A stretch of 64,000 nucleotides of DNA, taken from Saturnia japonica. Its lineage: Eukaryota; Arthropoda; Insecta; Lepidoptera; Saturniidae. Position 1 is the stretch's first letter. Each line of letters starts with the position of its first letter. The stretch spans positions 10,062,001 to 10,126,000 of the forward strand of contig CM065326.1 of assembly GCA_033032175.1 (NCBI GenBank). The letters run 5' to 3'. The notes under the pieces were generated by a model. It saw nothing but the letters and a program-made list of their open reading frames with translations. It had not been told where the DNA came from and ran no database searches. Position numbers and translations under genes: made by a program. Positions 21,611 through 31,599 of this stretch are shown piece after piece.

Positions 21611-22323
21611 CCATTTGTCCACTCCTTCCCTCGGCTTGTGCCACGTGCATTTTTAAACATCAAGTTCCTTTGAACTAGCGCCTACACTCGGATAATTTTT
21701 CATGCATCCAGAGTAACACCGGGATCAAAGGTTTTAATTAAGTCTTCCGATACCGAAGTTATGATTATTTTACTTGGAAACATACATAAATTGGAACTAT
21801 CAGAAATTTGGATAGCAAGTTCAACAAATAAAAAAAATTCTAAAGACCTCGATTGCATTAATTGCACGGAATTGGCCAAAAAAATAGGAACAACATTATG
21901 CCGAAGCCTACCAGCTTTCCATGCGTATACTCGCTGTGATTACACAGCGGCATTTTATCAGAAAGGTAAAGTTCGGCCATTAAAACTGTTCTCCAAAAAT
22001 GAATTATACCAAATTATATTTGCGTCATTACTAGATGAAGCGGATATTTTCATAAATGAAAAAATACAGGCTGTTACGAAATATTACGAACGATTTATGT
22101 CAATTCTATGTGGCTTCATGCGACTAATGAAGATTACTTAAAATTGCGCCCTGAAAACTGTGGTTGGCTCTTAGAAGATGATCATTTTAAACCAATTGGA
22201 TTTGTTGGGGACCAAACACCCTTGAAAATTGATGACATCGCACAAGTCATGGATAATGAAGATAAAGAAGAATTAGAATCTGATAATCAGTATTCAACTT
22301 CCGATGATTCTGATAATGAATAA

Positions 22324-23334
22324 TAAAAATAACAATAAATATTTGAATTTAATTTTTTAATGTATTTTTATGCTTTGTAATAAACGGTTTTAACAACATA
22401 AATGTATTAATTATAATAATATTTTAAAAGTAACACTTATTCTTTCCCGCTTTACGGCATTTATTTTTTATTTATTTAATTTAAAATAATAAATAAATTA
22501 ATCTTTATTTAATTTAAAAAAAAAGAATTTACATTTTTTTTTTTTAATTTTTCAATTTAGCTTTAAAATGATAAAAAGTTTTGTTGAATTAGTTTTTATT
22601 TTTATTTATTAATATAATAATATATTAACTTATTTATTTTTAATTATTGCATAGTTGTAAGTATGTTTAGTGTGAAATAATATAAAAATTGTGATCGAAA
22701 TTAGTTATAATAAATTGGAGTTCAAACTTACTGACAAGTGTAAATAAATGCTGTCTCTATCACTCACATGTACACGAGCATGCGCACTCGGATACATTCA
22801 ACGGTCAGGTAGCGTGCAGCTGTTATGTTGTGTGCTGTTCTACCACACGGACCTCGGACGCTCTACTTTCTCTCTCGCACCTATCAAGTGGCTAAAACTC
22901 TAAAAGTGTTTAGCTTGGCAATAATACTTTAAATAGGATTTTTTGCAGGCAAGTATATGTGACTGATTTTGTAATAAAATAATCTAAAATTTGATATAAC
23001 TTTCGATAAGTTAGCAGATCGATGGAGTCACCTATATTGACTTACCTATTCACATCTGCTTCCCAGGTAGCCATACACAGAAATGAGTAGACAAGCCTAC
23101 CTAGGCATATTCTGTGTGTTAAAAAGTATCAGTAAAATAAAATTCATTTGGTTATCAATAGAATGAAAGTGATGAAAAAAATTCGATTAAAGTTAATTTA
23201 ATTAAAAATAGCCTTGAGCACTTTTGGATAGGCAAGTAATTATAGGCATATTTGATCATAAAATATATTTGATAAAAAATACGTCTCATCTGGTTATCAG
23301 ATCGGTGAAGGTCGATCTCCCACGGTCTCCTCTA
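22324..23334. other. AT-rich spacer
   Basis: No gene recognised. 22440-22640 is almost pure A/T. 22740-22900 is richer in CG-containing words and may be an old regulatory or LTR fragment. Around 23062-23118 two short complementary pairs are interleaved (CCAGGTAG with CTACCTAGG, CACAGAA with TTCTGTG). Confidence 0.45.
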
Positions 23335-23767
23335 CTATTTATTACCTGAAACACCAGTCTTTAATTTAAAAATCCATTTACAACCAACTATGTTACAATT
23401 ATGTGATCTTTCTGCTATCTTCCAAACATTGTTTTTCATAAGAGAATTAAATTCCTCTTGCATAGCAGCCAGCCACTGACCTTTGTTAGGGCTCGACATT
23501 GCCTCATCAAAAGACTGAGGCTCGTCATAAAGAAAAACATTTACCAAAAAATATATGTCTGATGAATCAGATAGATCATAATCTACATACTTTATAGGTT
23601 TCTTATTACGAGTAGAACGAACAGGTCGCTCGCAAGACTCACTAGAAACCTGTTGGGTCAAATCTTCCCCTCGGACGACCGTTTCGTTTATCAGAGTAGC
23701 AATTTGCTCCTCACCATCTCCTTCATCGGTCTCCTCAGCACTTTGGAAGGAAGGCTCATCTGAAACC
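23335..23767 (-). pseudogene. Copia pol fragment, start of reverse transcriptase
   Basis: Minus-strand frame open from about 23767 to 23335. An acidic linker (QSAEETDEGDGEEQIATLI) and PVRSTRNKKPIKYVDYD lead into the RVT_2 start: PQSFDEAMSSPNKGQW, NSLMKNNVWKI and IVGCKWIFKLKTG. These are standard words of the copia linker and RT N-terminus. It then stops abruptly; the catalytic YVDD region and everything downstream are gone. No LTR seen nearby. Truncation probably reflects deletion or insertion of the unrelated AT-rich DNA to its left. Confidence 0.8.
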
Positions 23768-24464
23768 TAAACTAAATTTACAGATGATAATGTGGAGCGT
23801 GAAACACAGAACGGGAACAATAAAAAAAACCCTACTAATTAATACTTGTGTAGTTTTTGGAACAAGGGTCAAGTACGAAACATATGTTTCTTATGCTAGA
23901 TAAAGACCAACCGAGACAGAGCTACCGAACGCTATTGAATAAACGAAAACGAATAATAGCTGTGTATAACATAGTGAAAACGAACGTTGCTTCTTTTTAT
24001 TAACAAAGCTATACTCTTTTTATTACTCTAATTCATAATTTTTATTGTGTCTTCATTTTTGTATTATAAACATTCATATTATTTTATAAATTGACTCGTG
24101 TTTCTTCGTGTAGACTATCCGTTTTTGGAACGAAGTTCCTAATCGCGCGTTGTGAAAGGGGGCTATTCAGTTTATATATTATTTATAGTATTTTACTGCT
24201 TAACAGAATAAGTATTTGTAAAGTTAGTAATAGTATAATTAGGGTTTCCACCTGTGAAATATTAATAGCATACTTCAACATATGTAACGAGTTCTATCAA
24301 TTGTTTGTAGTTAACAATTTGTATCTTGAGTAGCACTCTTAGTAGGCAGACTTACATTCGGGCCACTGTCAAGTGACAAACACTAAATTTTTTTCACTCA
24401 ACGTCAGATGAGATTGTGGCAATACAGCTAGAAATACAAAGATAAAAAAAATATTTTTACGAAT
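23768..24464. other. Spacer, nothing recognised
   Basis: AT-rich; includes the presumptive 5' flank of the MULE-like gene. No terminal inverted repeat matching the 3' flank after 28172 was found. Confidence 0.4.
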
Positions 24465-27400
24465 ATGCCAAGAAAATCAAAGATTCTGTTGGATAAAGAT
24501 AAAATTGGCCCGTTTACTGACGAGGTCTGGGAAAAAGCATCTGACCATTTAGGGGGCCAGATGAATAAGAAATATAATATTTATATGTACATTATCCAGA
24601 ATCGAAACGAGATTCTTAATAATTTACTAAAAAGTGAAGAGTTAGAAAAGTTCATAGGCACCTCGAAAGCTAGAAGTATAGAGGAATGTAATCAGTCAAA
24701 TTGGTCCACGGAAGCTCATACGACTGATACAACTGTACCTCCATTACGCACGCAATTTGTTATTCCTACAGAGGTTTGGAAACAAATTGAACCGGAAACG
24801 CGACTGTTTCGTACCAAAACAATTTTCTTATTATATCATAATACTTAGTTGCATAATTTCATTGTGATTAGTTTCTCAACGTGACTACATATAGACAAGT
24901 ATTACTTTTCTGATGTTGGTACGGGCGAGTCAGGTTGTCCAACATTGGATAACCATCTCAAGCTGTGATTGGTCGCAACCGCATGATGCGCCCTCGCATG
25001 ACAAGGGCAGGCGATGTTGGTGTCGTAGTTCGTCCGGCAACCACCACTGAGTCGAGACGTGTATCTTTTGTATGCCTCGCATCACCAATATACAAGTGCT
25101 TATATCGTGCCCGACGCCATTACGTGGCTTGGAAGAAACCCACTTAAAATACCTACTAATTGTCGCGAGTGGAAAGATTATAGTGTGAGTGAGAGTGAAA
25201 GCATCAGACACCCAGCCTATGGACAAGAATTTACCCTGCGTATCGCGCTGAATCCTATTGAAATAGCTACACCAGGCGCGGACCGCGTCGGGCGCCCGCC
25301 CACAGAAGACCACGCTGATCACACGTTCCCGAAGGAGGCCAGATCGATCCTAAGGTAGGCTTCCTGATTCGCTCCCCAACAGCGACTATACAGTGATCGC
25401 GAATATAAAGTTTTAAATTAAAACCCGGTTGGTCTGACGTCCTCTATGCTCAATTATGGATTCACTTTAAACTACCGTGCCCCTTTAGTTTTAAGAACGG
25501 TAAAGTTTGCACCATTCCGGGTGAACACTTTTTCAAAATATACGCGACTTGTGTAGAATGTGGTAACAAAATTAATTTATACAGTTTACTCGGTCCTGAA
25601 GAAAATGGGCTGCAAGTTCATATATCAACGAACGATACTCGTGATATATACCCCATAAGAAAAAACGTCAAATGAAAGGCGCTGAACGGAAAAGCGTTGT
25701 TGGAAATCTAAAGGTAAGTTCCACATACAATTGGCGACGTGATAAGGCTAATAATAAATTAATGAAATGTGGTGATGTCGAGCCAGCACATCTATATAAA
25801 GAGAGTGTGTTGCGCAAAGCGAAACAATTAGGTTTCGACATAGTATTAGGCCTAAAAGGCGTTACTGATCCGATAATATCCATAATAAAGATGAAATATT
25901 CATTAGAATTTGCTGGTTGTATAAAAGAAATAGGAATAGATAGATTTTTTGTTATGTACTGGAGTCCGGAACAGTCTTATATATATAAAACGTTGTTAAA
26001 AAGAAATCAGATACGTAGTATTAGCATTGATGCTACAGGTTGATTGGTAGCACCTTTTCGAAAACCAGATAGCACAAAACATCCGATATTTATATATCAA
26101 GCCGTTACTGCAGTTAATAATAAAATCTTGCGAGTTTTTCAAATGATTTCAGAAAAACATGACAGTAATATGTTATCATATTGGATGCGGGAGTGGTTAC
26201 GCTCCGGTGTACCTTGCCCGCGGGAGATAGTTACAGATTACTTACTCCCTTGCTCTTTTAAACGCTGCAACTCTCGCGTTTAATAATATTGACTTGGTGT
26301 CGTATGTAGAGTAATGTTTCGAATCATTAACGCCATCTACCAACAAAACACCGCCCATTTGCATTTTGCGCATTGATATTGCACATTTAATAAAACTGGT
26401 CTGTGGGTGGAAATGTTTTAAAAGAACACCACAGACCGTGAAAGATTTTTTTCTCCGTGGTATTGGTCTTATGACACATTGCGAAACGATAGAAAACTAT
26501 TATGCTATTTGTTTAGATGTTTTAGTAGTGGCATTTTCGAAAACTGAAGATGTTAGTGATAGTTCCGAACATTGTTTTGCAGCCCAACAAAGACTTCTTG
26601 ATCGTATTAAAACTGTTGAACCTCCTAGTGAGCCTAACAAAGACGAGGTCTCCTTTTCATTTCAAGAAGACGAATTTGTTGATAAAATGAACGCTGGTAG
26701 TAGTCTACAGAGATTTCTAGATAAATTAGTATCAGAAAGTCAGCAGCCATTAACTGGTGACCGGCCGAATCCTTATTATTCTGCAGAGTTCGGAAAAACC
26801 TTTTAAGAATAAGCAAATATTTTGTCTTATGGACGAATGTTTTGTCTACCGGAGTCGCTACTTCGGCTTATAGCGAAGAGTATTTTCGAGAGTTGAAAAC
26901 ACTTATTGTAAAAGGTATTAAATCGATCAAAGTAGATAAAATTTTAGTCATGCACCTCAGATCGATTTCTGGTTTAGTAAAATTATTAAACGCATTTATT
27001 GAAGCTTCCATTGTTGTAAGTAAACAATTAGAAAACGATTCACTTGATAAAAATAATTCAGTTAATGTTGAAAGCGATTATCAGTCAACCGAAATAGTAA
27101 AATTAAATCCCATTCAGAAAAATATTTTTTCTATATCCACTGAAAAAGCTAATCTACTTAACGAAGAGGAATCGTGGAGAAGCCTCAACCCAATACCAAA
27201 TAAAAGGGGTAAAATACTTAACGCCATGCCCTGATATCGAAAAAATTTACGAAAGGCCAATTTTCGATCGGGCGTTACCAGTCTTGCAGAACGGTTCTGC
27301 GTTGCAGCCTTTAAAAGTTGGTCAACGGGTATTACAAATTCTAAATACTTGTCCGTTTGATACCATTATTCAAAGCATACTGTCGGCATACTGTGACTGG

Positions 27401-28172
27401 TCAGGTTATCATAAAAATACATTGCAACGTCGGTAAACCCGGCATTACAATTCGTAAAAATGTTATCTTAGGAATCTCGCATAAAATATATGCTCAGAGA
27501 GCTGATATTTTATGCAAGATCGTCACGCCAAAAAACGATGTGCTTGATTGTGCCGATAACGTATCATCTCTTGTTTCCAATCACCTATTGAAAAATGAAC
27601 CTTCCTTGAAACGCCGTGAATTTTGCGCCTTAAATTGTGGCCACGAGGAAAGTAACATATTTCCAGTATTGGAAGTGAGACCATTGCCGTTCTATGTCAA
27701 CGGAATGGGAGGACTCCAAATTGCCGCGAATGAATTCTGCGAAATATCAAATAGAAAATGTAAACGTTGTAAAGGTGATCTCGTTTTCCACTGGATAGGC
27801 GGACCCCATATTTTTATAGATATCGAATGCCTTGAGTGGCCCAAGTTAGGGCAGAGATTAGGATTTTCATCTCGACCAATGGAATTAGCTATAAGTGAAA
27901 TTCCAACTGACCTTGTAGTTTGTAATACCGAATATAAATTAGTATCTGCAATAATTTACAGTGGCGGATCAAAGGAATACGGAAGTGCAATAGGTCATTA
28001 TTACTCATTTATACGAAGGATCATAGGAAAATGGGAAATTCATGATCTCAATTCTAAAAGGAAACCACTCTTTGCTTCAGCGAAGAAACTACTGCAGAAA
28101 CAAAGAATACATATGTTACTATGTGAATGGTGTCACAGAATAAATTTAGGTACTTTTCTGAAGGAAAAGTAA
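24465..28172 (+). pseudogene. MULE-type (Phantom/NOF-like) transposase, heavily broken
   Basis: ATG 24465 starts a Lys-rich N-terminal part (to about 24840). After a 570-bp insertion coding resumes at 25427 (DVLYAQLWIHFKLPCPFSFK, CVECGNKINLY). It shifts frame near 25665 and continues through the MULE core: SISIDATG (first Asp; stop TGA at 26041-26043), REIVTDY (second Asp, frameshift after it) and HLIKLVCGWKCF. After more lesions the C-terminal part has CPFDTIIQSILSAY near 27351 and HWIGGPHIFIDIE, SGGSKEYGSAIGHYYSFIR and KWEIHDLNSKR. The CPFD...GHY(Y)SF...HDLN pattern resembles a papain/USP-like thiol protease domain, which Phantom and NOF-type MULE proteins carry after the transposase. At least five breaks. 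The element's termini were not found. Confidence 0.65.
24852..25426. mobile_element. Insertion of about 570 bp in the MULE-like gene, unidentified
   Basis: Clearly richer in G+C than the flanks (many CG words such as GGACCGCGTCGGGCGCCC near 25280), with no long coding region. It ends with an AATATAAAG-like signal and AT-rich tail before coding resumes at 25427. Consistent with a solo LTR or SINE, but no terminal duplication could be fixed because the host reading frame before it is uncertain. Confidence 0.4.
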
Positions 28173-28385
28173 AACATAATGATAAGACTAATTACATCTA
28201 GTTAAATATTCTAAATTTTCTTCGACTGCGGGCATAGTGTTTAAATGTATCAAAACTTAGTGAATAGTTAAAATATTATATGCGGAATTATTACATACTT
28301 ATAAAAATTTAAATAAGACAGAAAACCTTCATGGTTATACTTTACAATCATAATAGGTATGGAGTATATGAATTTATATAAAGGA
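28173..28385. other. AT-rich spacer
   Basis: Lies between the end of the MULE-like transposase and the left end of a mariner; no gene. Confidence 0.4.
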
Positions 28386-29401
28386 GTACAAATAAGTTTC
28401 CGCCGTTTTATTGTAGATGGCGCGGCACGGACATTCGGTTAGCTTTCGCAGATGATAAACGGCTTAAAAAATAGTTTGGACATTCAAGAACAACATAACC
28501 TATTAATATCATTGATTTTATATTGGTAAAATATAATTTTTATAAGTTGAAAATGTCAAAATTTGAGCCAAGTAAGCGTCATTTGCGGGAAATATTAGTT
28601 TACTTCTTTAATTTAAAGAAATCTGCTGCTGAGGCGCATCAATTGCTCGTAGAAGCATATGGTGAGGGTGCTTTGAGTGAGAGAACGTGTCGAGAGTGGT
28701 TTCAAAAGTTTAAAAACGGTGATTTCGACGTAGAAGACAAAGATCGCAGTGGAAGGCCAAAAATTTACGAGGATGCAGAATTGGAGGAATTACTGGAGGA
28801 AGATTCATCTCAAACACAAAAAGAACTTGCTCTAACATTAGAAGTCACTCAGCAAGCAGTCTCACATCGTTTAAAATCATTAGGAGTGATTCATAAACAA
28901 GGAAATTGGGTTCCGTACGAATTAAAGCCGAGAGATATTGAACGCCGATTATGCTTAAGTGAAATGCTGCTAGCTAGACATAAAAAAAGGGTTTTTTACA
29001 TCGTATCGTAACTGGTGATGAGAAGTGGATACATTATGACAATCCAAAAAGAAGAAAATCATGGGGATTACCTGGCCACGCGTCAACATCAACAGCAAAA
29101 CCGAATATTCACGGAAAAAACTTATGCTGTGTATTTGGTGGGATCAGCTAGATGTAGTGTATTATGAGTTACTTAATCTGACCGAAACAATTACTGGAGC
29201 CCTCTATCGAACGCAATTGATGAGATTGAGCCGAAGCTCTGAAGGAAAAACGCCCTCAATACTATTCTAGACACGAAAAAATTATTCTTCTGCATGACAA
29301 TGCTCGTCCACTAGGTTGACACTATGTCGAGAAATAAATTTTTGTTTGGCTTGAACTATGTGTTTTTCTTTAAAATGGCCGGAAACTTTTCAAATGACCC
29401 T
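28386..29401 (+). mobile_element. Chimeric mariner: family 2 left part fused to family 1 right end
   Basis: The left end near 28386 carries a terminal repeat including GTACAAATAAGTTTCCGCCG. The transposase (28553 onward) differs from that of the mariners at 39913 and 57976. From about 29308 (GACACTATGTCGAGAAATAA) to 29401 the sequence equals the right end of those other mariners, and the flank after it is also shared with them. So a family-2 mariner is joined to the last ~95 bp of a family-1 mariner, with the intervening third of each gene missing. Confidence 0.75.
28553..29306 (+). pseudogene. Mariner transposase, family 2, truncated
   Basis: ATG 28553. HTH region with YFFNLKKSAAEAHQLL and CREWFQKFKNGDF, then the linker DKDRSGRPKIYED typical of mariners, and a second HTH (ALTLEVTQQAVSHRLKSLG). 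A frameshift in the T-run near 28996 puts GDEKWIHYDN (first Asp) in another frame; a second shift near 29140 precedes LLHDNARP (second Asp). The gene ends there, at the fusion point, so the third Asp and the C-terminus are missing. Non-functional. Confidence 0.85.
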
Positions 29402-29574
29402 CGTATATATATACACTAATAATCTTGCGAGTACCAATGTTTTGAAGAAATGGTTAGACGACATTGGCATATCTTATTGGAAATTTTTCTTTGCCTTTTA
29501 CAGAACTTTTAAAAATGTATTTCAAAAAGAAACGAGAATGAAAGACATCACATTGTACTTTGGTATGCCAATTA
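29402..29574 (+). pseudogene. IS630/DDE_3-type transposase relic, repeat unit fragment
   Basis: TNNLASTNVLKKWLDDIGIS and what follows equal the flanks right of the two other family-1 mariners (57475, 59280), differing at a very few positions. In another frame the second half reads RNENERHHIVLWYANY, the region before the first catalytic Asp. It is cut at TA 29575-29576 by the DD41D element and resumes at 39583. Confidence 0.8.
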
Positions 29575-29624
29575 TACAGGGTATTAGTAGACCGCTCCCG
29601 AAAATAAAGACAGACGATAGTACT

Positions 29625-29815
29625 TGTACGGGTTACCGCACATTTGTAAAGTAATTTTTAGTAATAAGCAAAATTTATCATCGTTGTATTGAAATGAAAT
29701 CGTGTTCAATCAGTCGCAATAAAGCACTCATCGGAACGGTTGTTTTTATCACTTATTTAATTGTTCCATATCATATAATTTTGTGTAGTTACTTTTTATC
29801 ATAGCAGACTGCACA
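29625..29815 (+). repeat. Left LTR of BEL element
   Basis: 191 bp, TGTACGGGTTACC to CAGACTGCACA, with AATAAAG near 29720. Two mismatches to the right LTR. Confidence 0.95.
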
Positions 29816-30128
29816 TATATATTTTTTTGGTCCTTCGAGGTTTTGACCTAGCGCGCGGTTTGTTAAAACGGGACCCCGCGTCAGATTTTCCTGGTATTCG
29901 TTCTGGTTTTTGGGTACCTATATCATATCATAACCGAACTCTATTAAGAATAGTGATTGGACTATCATTGTGGAAGGCGAGAAGTCTTCGTAGCAGTATC
30001 ACATCAGCATCAGAGGATTATCAACCACGTGGTGTGTAAAGTTTACACTAGCGTCTTTAGCAGTGTCATCAAAAATCAAGTAAGACTGTTCCTTATACTA
30101 ACCAATTTAATCATATAGATCTTTCGAA

Positions 30129-31598
30129 ATGGAAAAACTACTTGTACGTCAAGCAGATATTTTCCAAAATATCAATAAACTTAAATTAAATTTTGGAAAA
30201 GATTGTGATATCAGAAAAACTCCAGAATATCTGGAAGAGAGGTTAAGCAGGCTAGAAAATCTTTGGGTAGAATTTCAGCACAATAATAATGCTCTGGATG
30301 AATATAAAACCGTTGCCGCAGGCGAAGAATATTTTATTAATAATGTTTATGAATATGGAATGAACATTTACCACGCTACATATCATATGATTACAACGTA
30401 TTACAAAGAACAAGAAAAACAGCGCCATACTTTGAAGGCGACTGCTGGTCCGAGTTAATCAAAGTCAGACAAGGGAACTAATCCTAGTGGTGAGTTAGAT
30501 GAATTTTTGTCAGCACAGCGGACTAATTTTAGGGCATTACGTCGCATTGTAAACAGCATTAGGGTAGAAGAGTTGACTGACAAATGGGAATTAAAAGATG
30601 AGCTACGTAATCTTCAAACGCGTTGGGATGCAATTGTCAGTATGCATTTGAAAATTGATAACATTATTCAAGGCGGAGACCTAAATTATGAAGAAGAGTA
30701 TAGCACGTATGAGCTGTCTTATAGACGTATTAAGAGATCAATCAATCAGAGACTATCATCGACGGCTCATACACATCTTTCCACTCCACAATTAGATATC
30801 CCAACCTTTTCCGGGAATTATAACAATTGGCCAACTTTTTACGATTTATTCACAGAAGCTATACATAACAGTAAAATGCTTAATAAAGCACAAAAAATGC
30901 AACATTTGAAAGGTAAGGTCAGGGGTGAAGCTGAGCGGCTCATTCAACATCTACAAATCGCTGCAGAAAATTATGATACAGCGTGGGACATACTCACGCA
31001 CCGTTTTAATAATCCTCAAATATTATTTACGAAGCAAGTAGAAATTTTTCTTAATCAGCCAAAAGTGAATAATCAAACATCATTTGAAATAAAACGACTT
31101 CATGATATTAGTATGGAGACTCTACACGCTATTCATAACCTTGGTATCGATACGACTACTTGGGATCCAATAATTGTTCACATAATGACAAAAAAATTGG
31201 ATGCGGCAACCTACTCCGACTATATGGAATCACGTAAACAACCACGTGATATCCCATCGCTCGATGAATTCATGATGTTTTTGGAACACAAGTTTACCGC
31301 GCTTGAACCTATTCGGAAACGTGAAACGCCTTCTCAGCAATCAAAGCCTTTTACAAATCAAAAAAGAACAATCTATCAGCAAAATCGTGTAGCTTCTTAC
31401 AAACAAAACTATCAGCCTAAATACCAAGAAAATAATCAAAAAACTTATCAAGCTATAGCTACTAGTACTAATAAATGCCCTCTTTGTAATCAGTTGCATG
31501 AATTATTCAGATGCAATATGTTCACAAATATGTCATCGGATATGAAGTGGAAAACAGTTTTACTATGGCAATCAATGTATTTCGCAAAAACGATGTAA
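30129..31598 (+). pseudogene. BEL Gag
   Basis: ATG 30129. The N-terminal helical region (LSRLENLWVEFQHNNNALDE) runs to an in-frame TAA at 30456-30458. The same frame continues with the DUF1759 Gag core (LPKFSG-type words: LDIPTFSGNYNNWPTFYDLF, KMQHLKGKVRGEA) and a zinc knuckle (CPLCNQLHELFRC). A frameshift near 31560 leads into pol. Length is normal for BEL Gag; the single stop and the shift make it non-functional. Confidence 0.88.
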
Positions 31599-31599
31599 A

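Larger units (their letters stand above)
16865..21686. mobile_element. Solo LTR (about 335 bp) inserted in nuclease relic, itself interrupted
   Basis: The sequence starts TGTTGGCGCTA at 16865 and ends TAGCGCCTACA at 21686. It is flanked by CTCGG at 16860-16864 and at 21687-21691. Removing it and one CTCGG rejoins the nuclease reading frame exactly. TG...CA ends with imperfect inverted termini and a 5-bp duplication are those of an LTR retrotransposon. With no internal coding region of its own it is a solo LTR, with the gypsy element at 17129-21610 sitting inside it. The LTR family is not identified. Confidence 0.85.
16027..22323 (+). pseudogene. XPG/FEN1-like nuclease relic, copy 1, split by nested LTR elements
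   Basis: A possible first exon runs from ATG 16027 to 16063 (12 codons) and ends in a strong donor (G/GTGAGT). Coding resumes after about 16170. After a frameshift the frame at 16306 reads PPALFSYDGGMFKTDKSTLA, then IIDGFYYLSL, VFDRYMSPSIKDIE, and reaches CDHEEADTR at 16864. It is interrupted there and picks up at 21692 as IIFHASRVTPGSKVLIKSSD, TEVMIILL, PAFHAYTRCDY and a C-terminal NCGWLLEDDHFKPIGF with an acidic tail to the stop at 22323. The spaced acidic residues (IDG, VFD, EEAD, DTE, CDY) follow the metal-binding pattern of FEN1/XPG nucleases and of the larger copy at 47722-56202. Frameshifts near 16290, 16545 and 22130 make it non-functional. Confidence 0.7.

Noticed and set aside
23062..23118. 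Interleaved inverted repeats resembling a pseudoknot
   Set aside because: Stems of 7-8 bp in AT-rich DNA are expected by chance; no supporting context.
14185..23767. One copia element formed by the Gag relic and the pol relic
   Set aside because: On the minus strand gag would lie downstream of pol, so the two pieces cannot be one collinear element.
24930..25322. 130-codon minus-strand open frame
   Set aside because: Explained by the high GC content of the unidentified insertion; an overlapping plus-strand frame is equally long and neither looks like a protein family.
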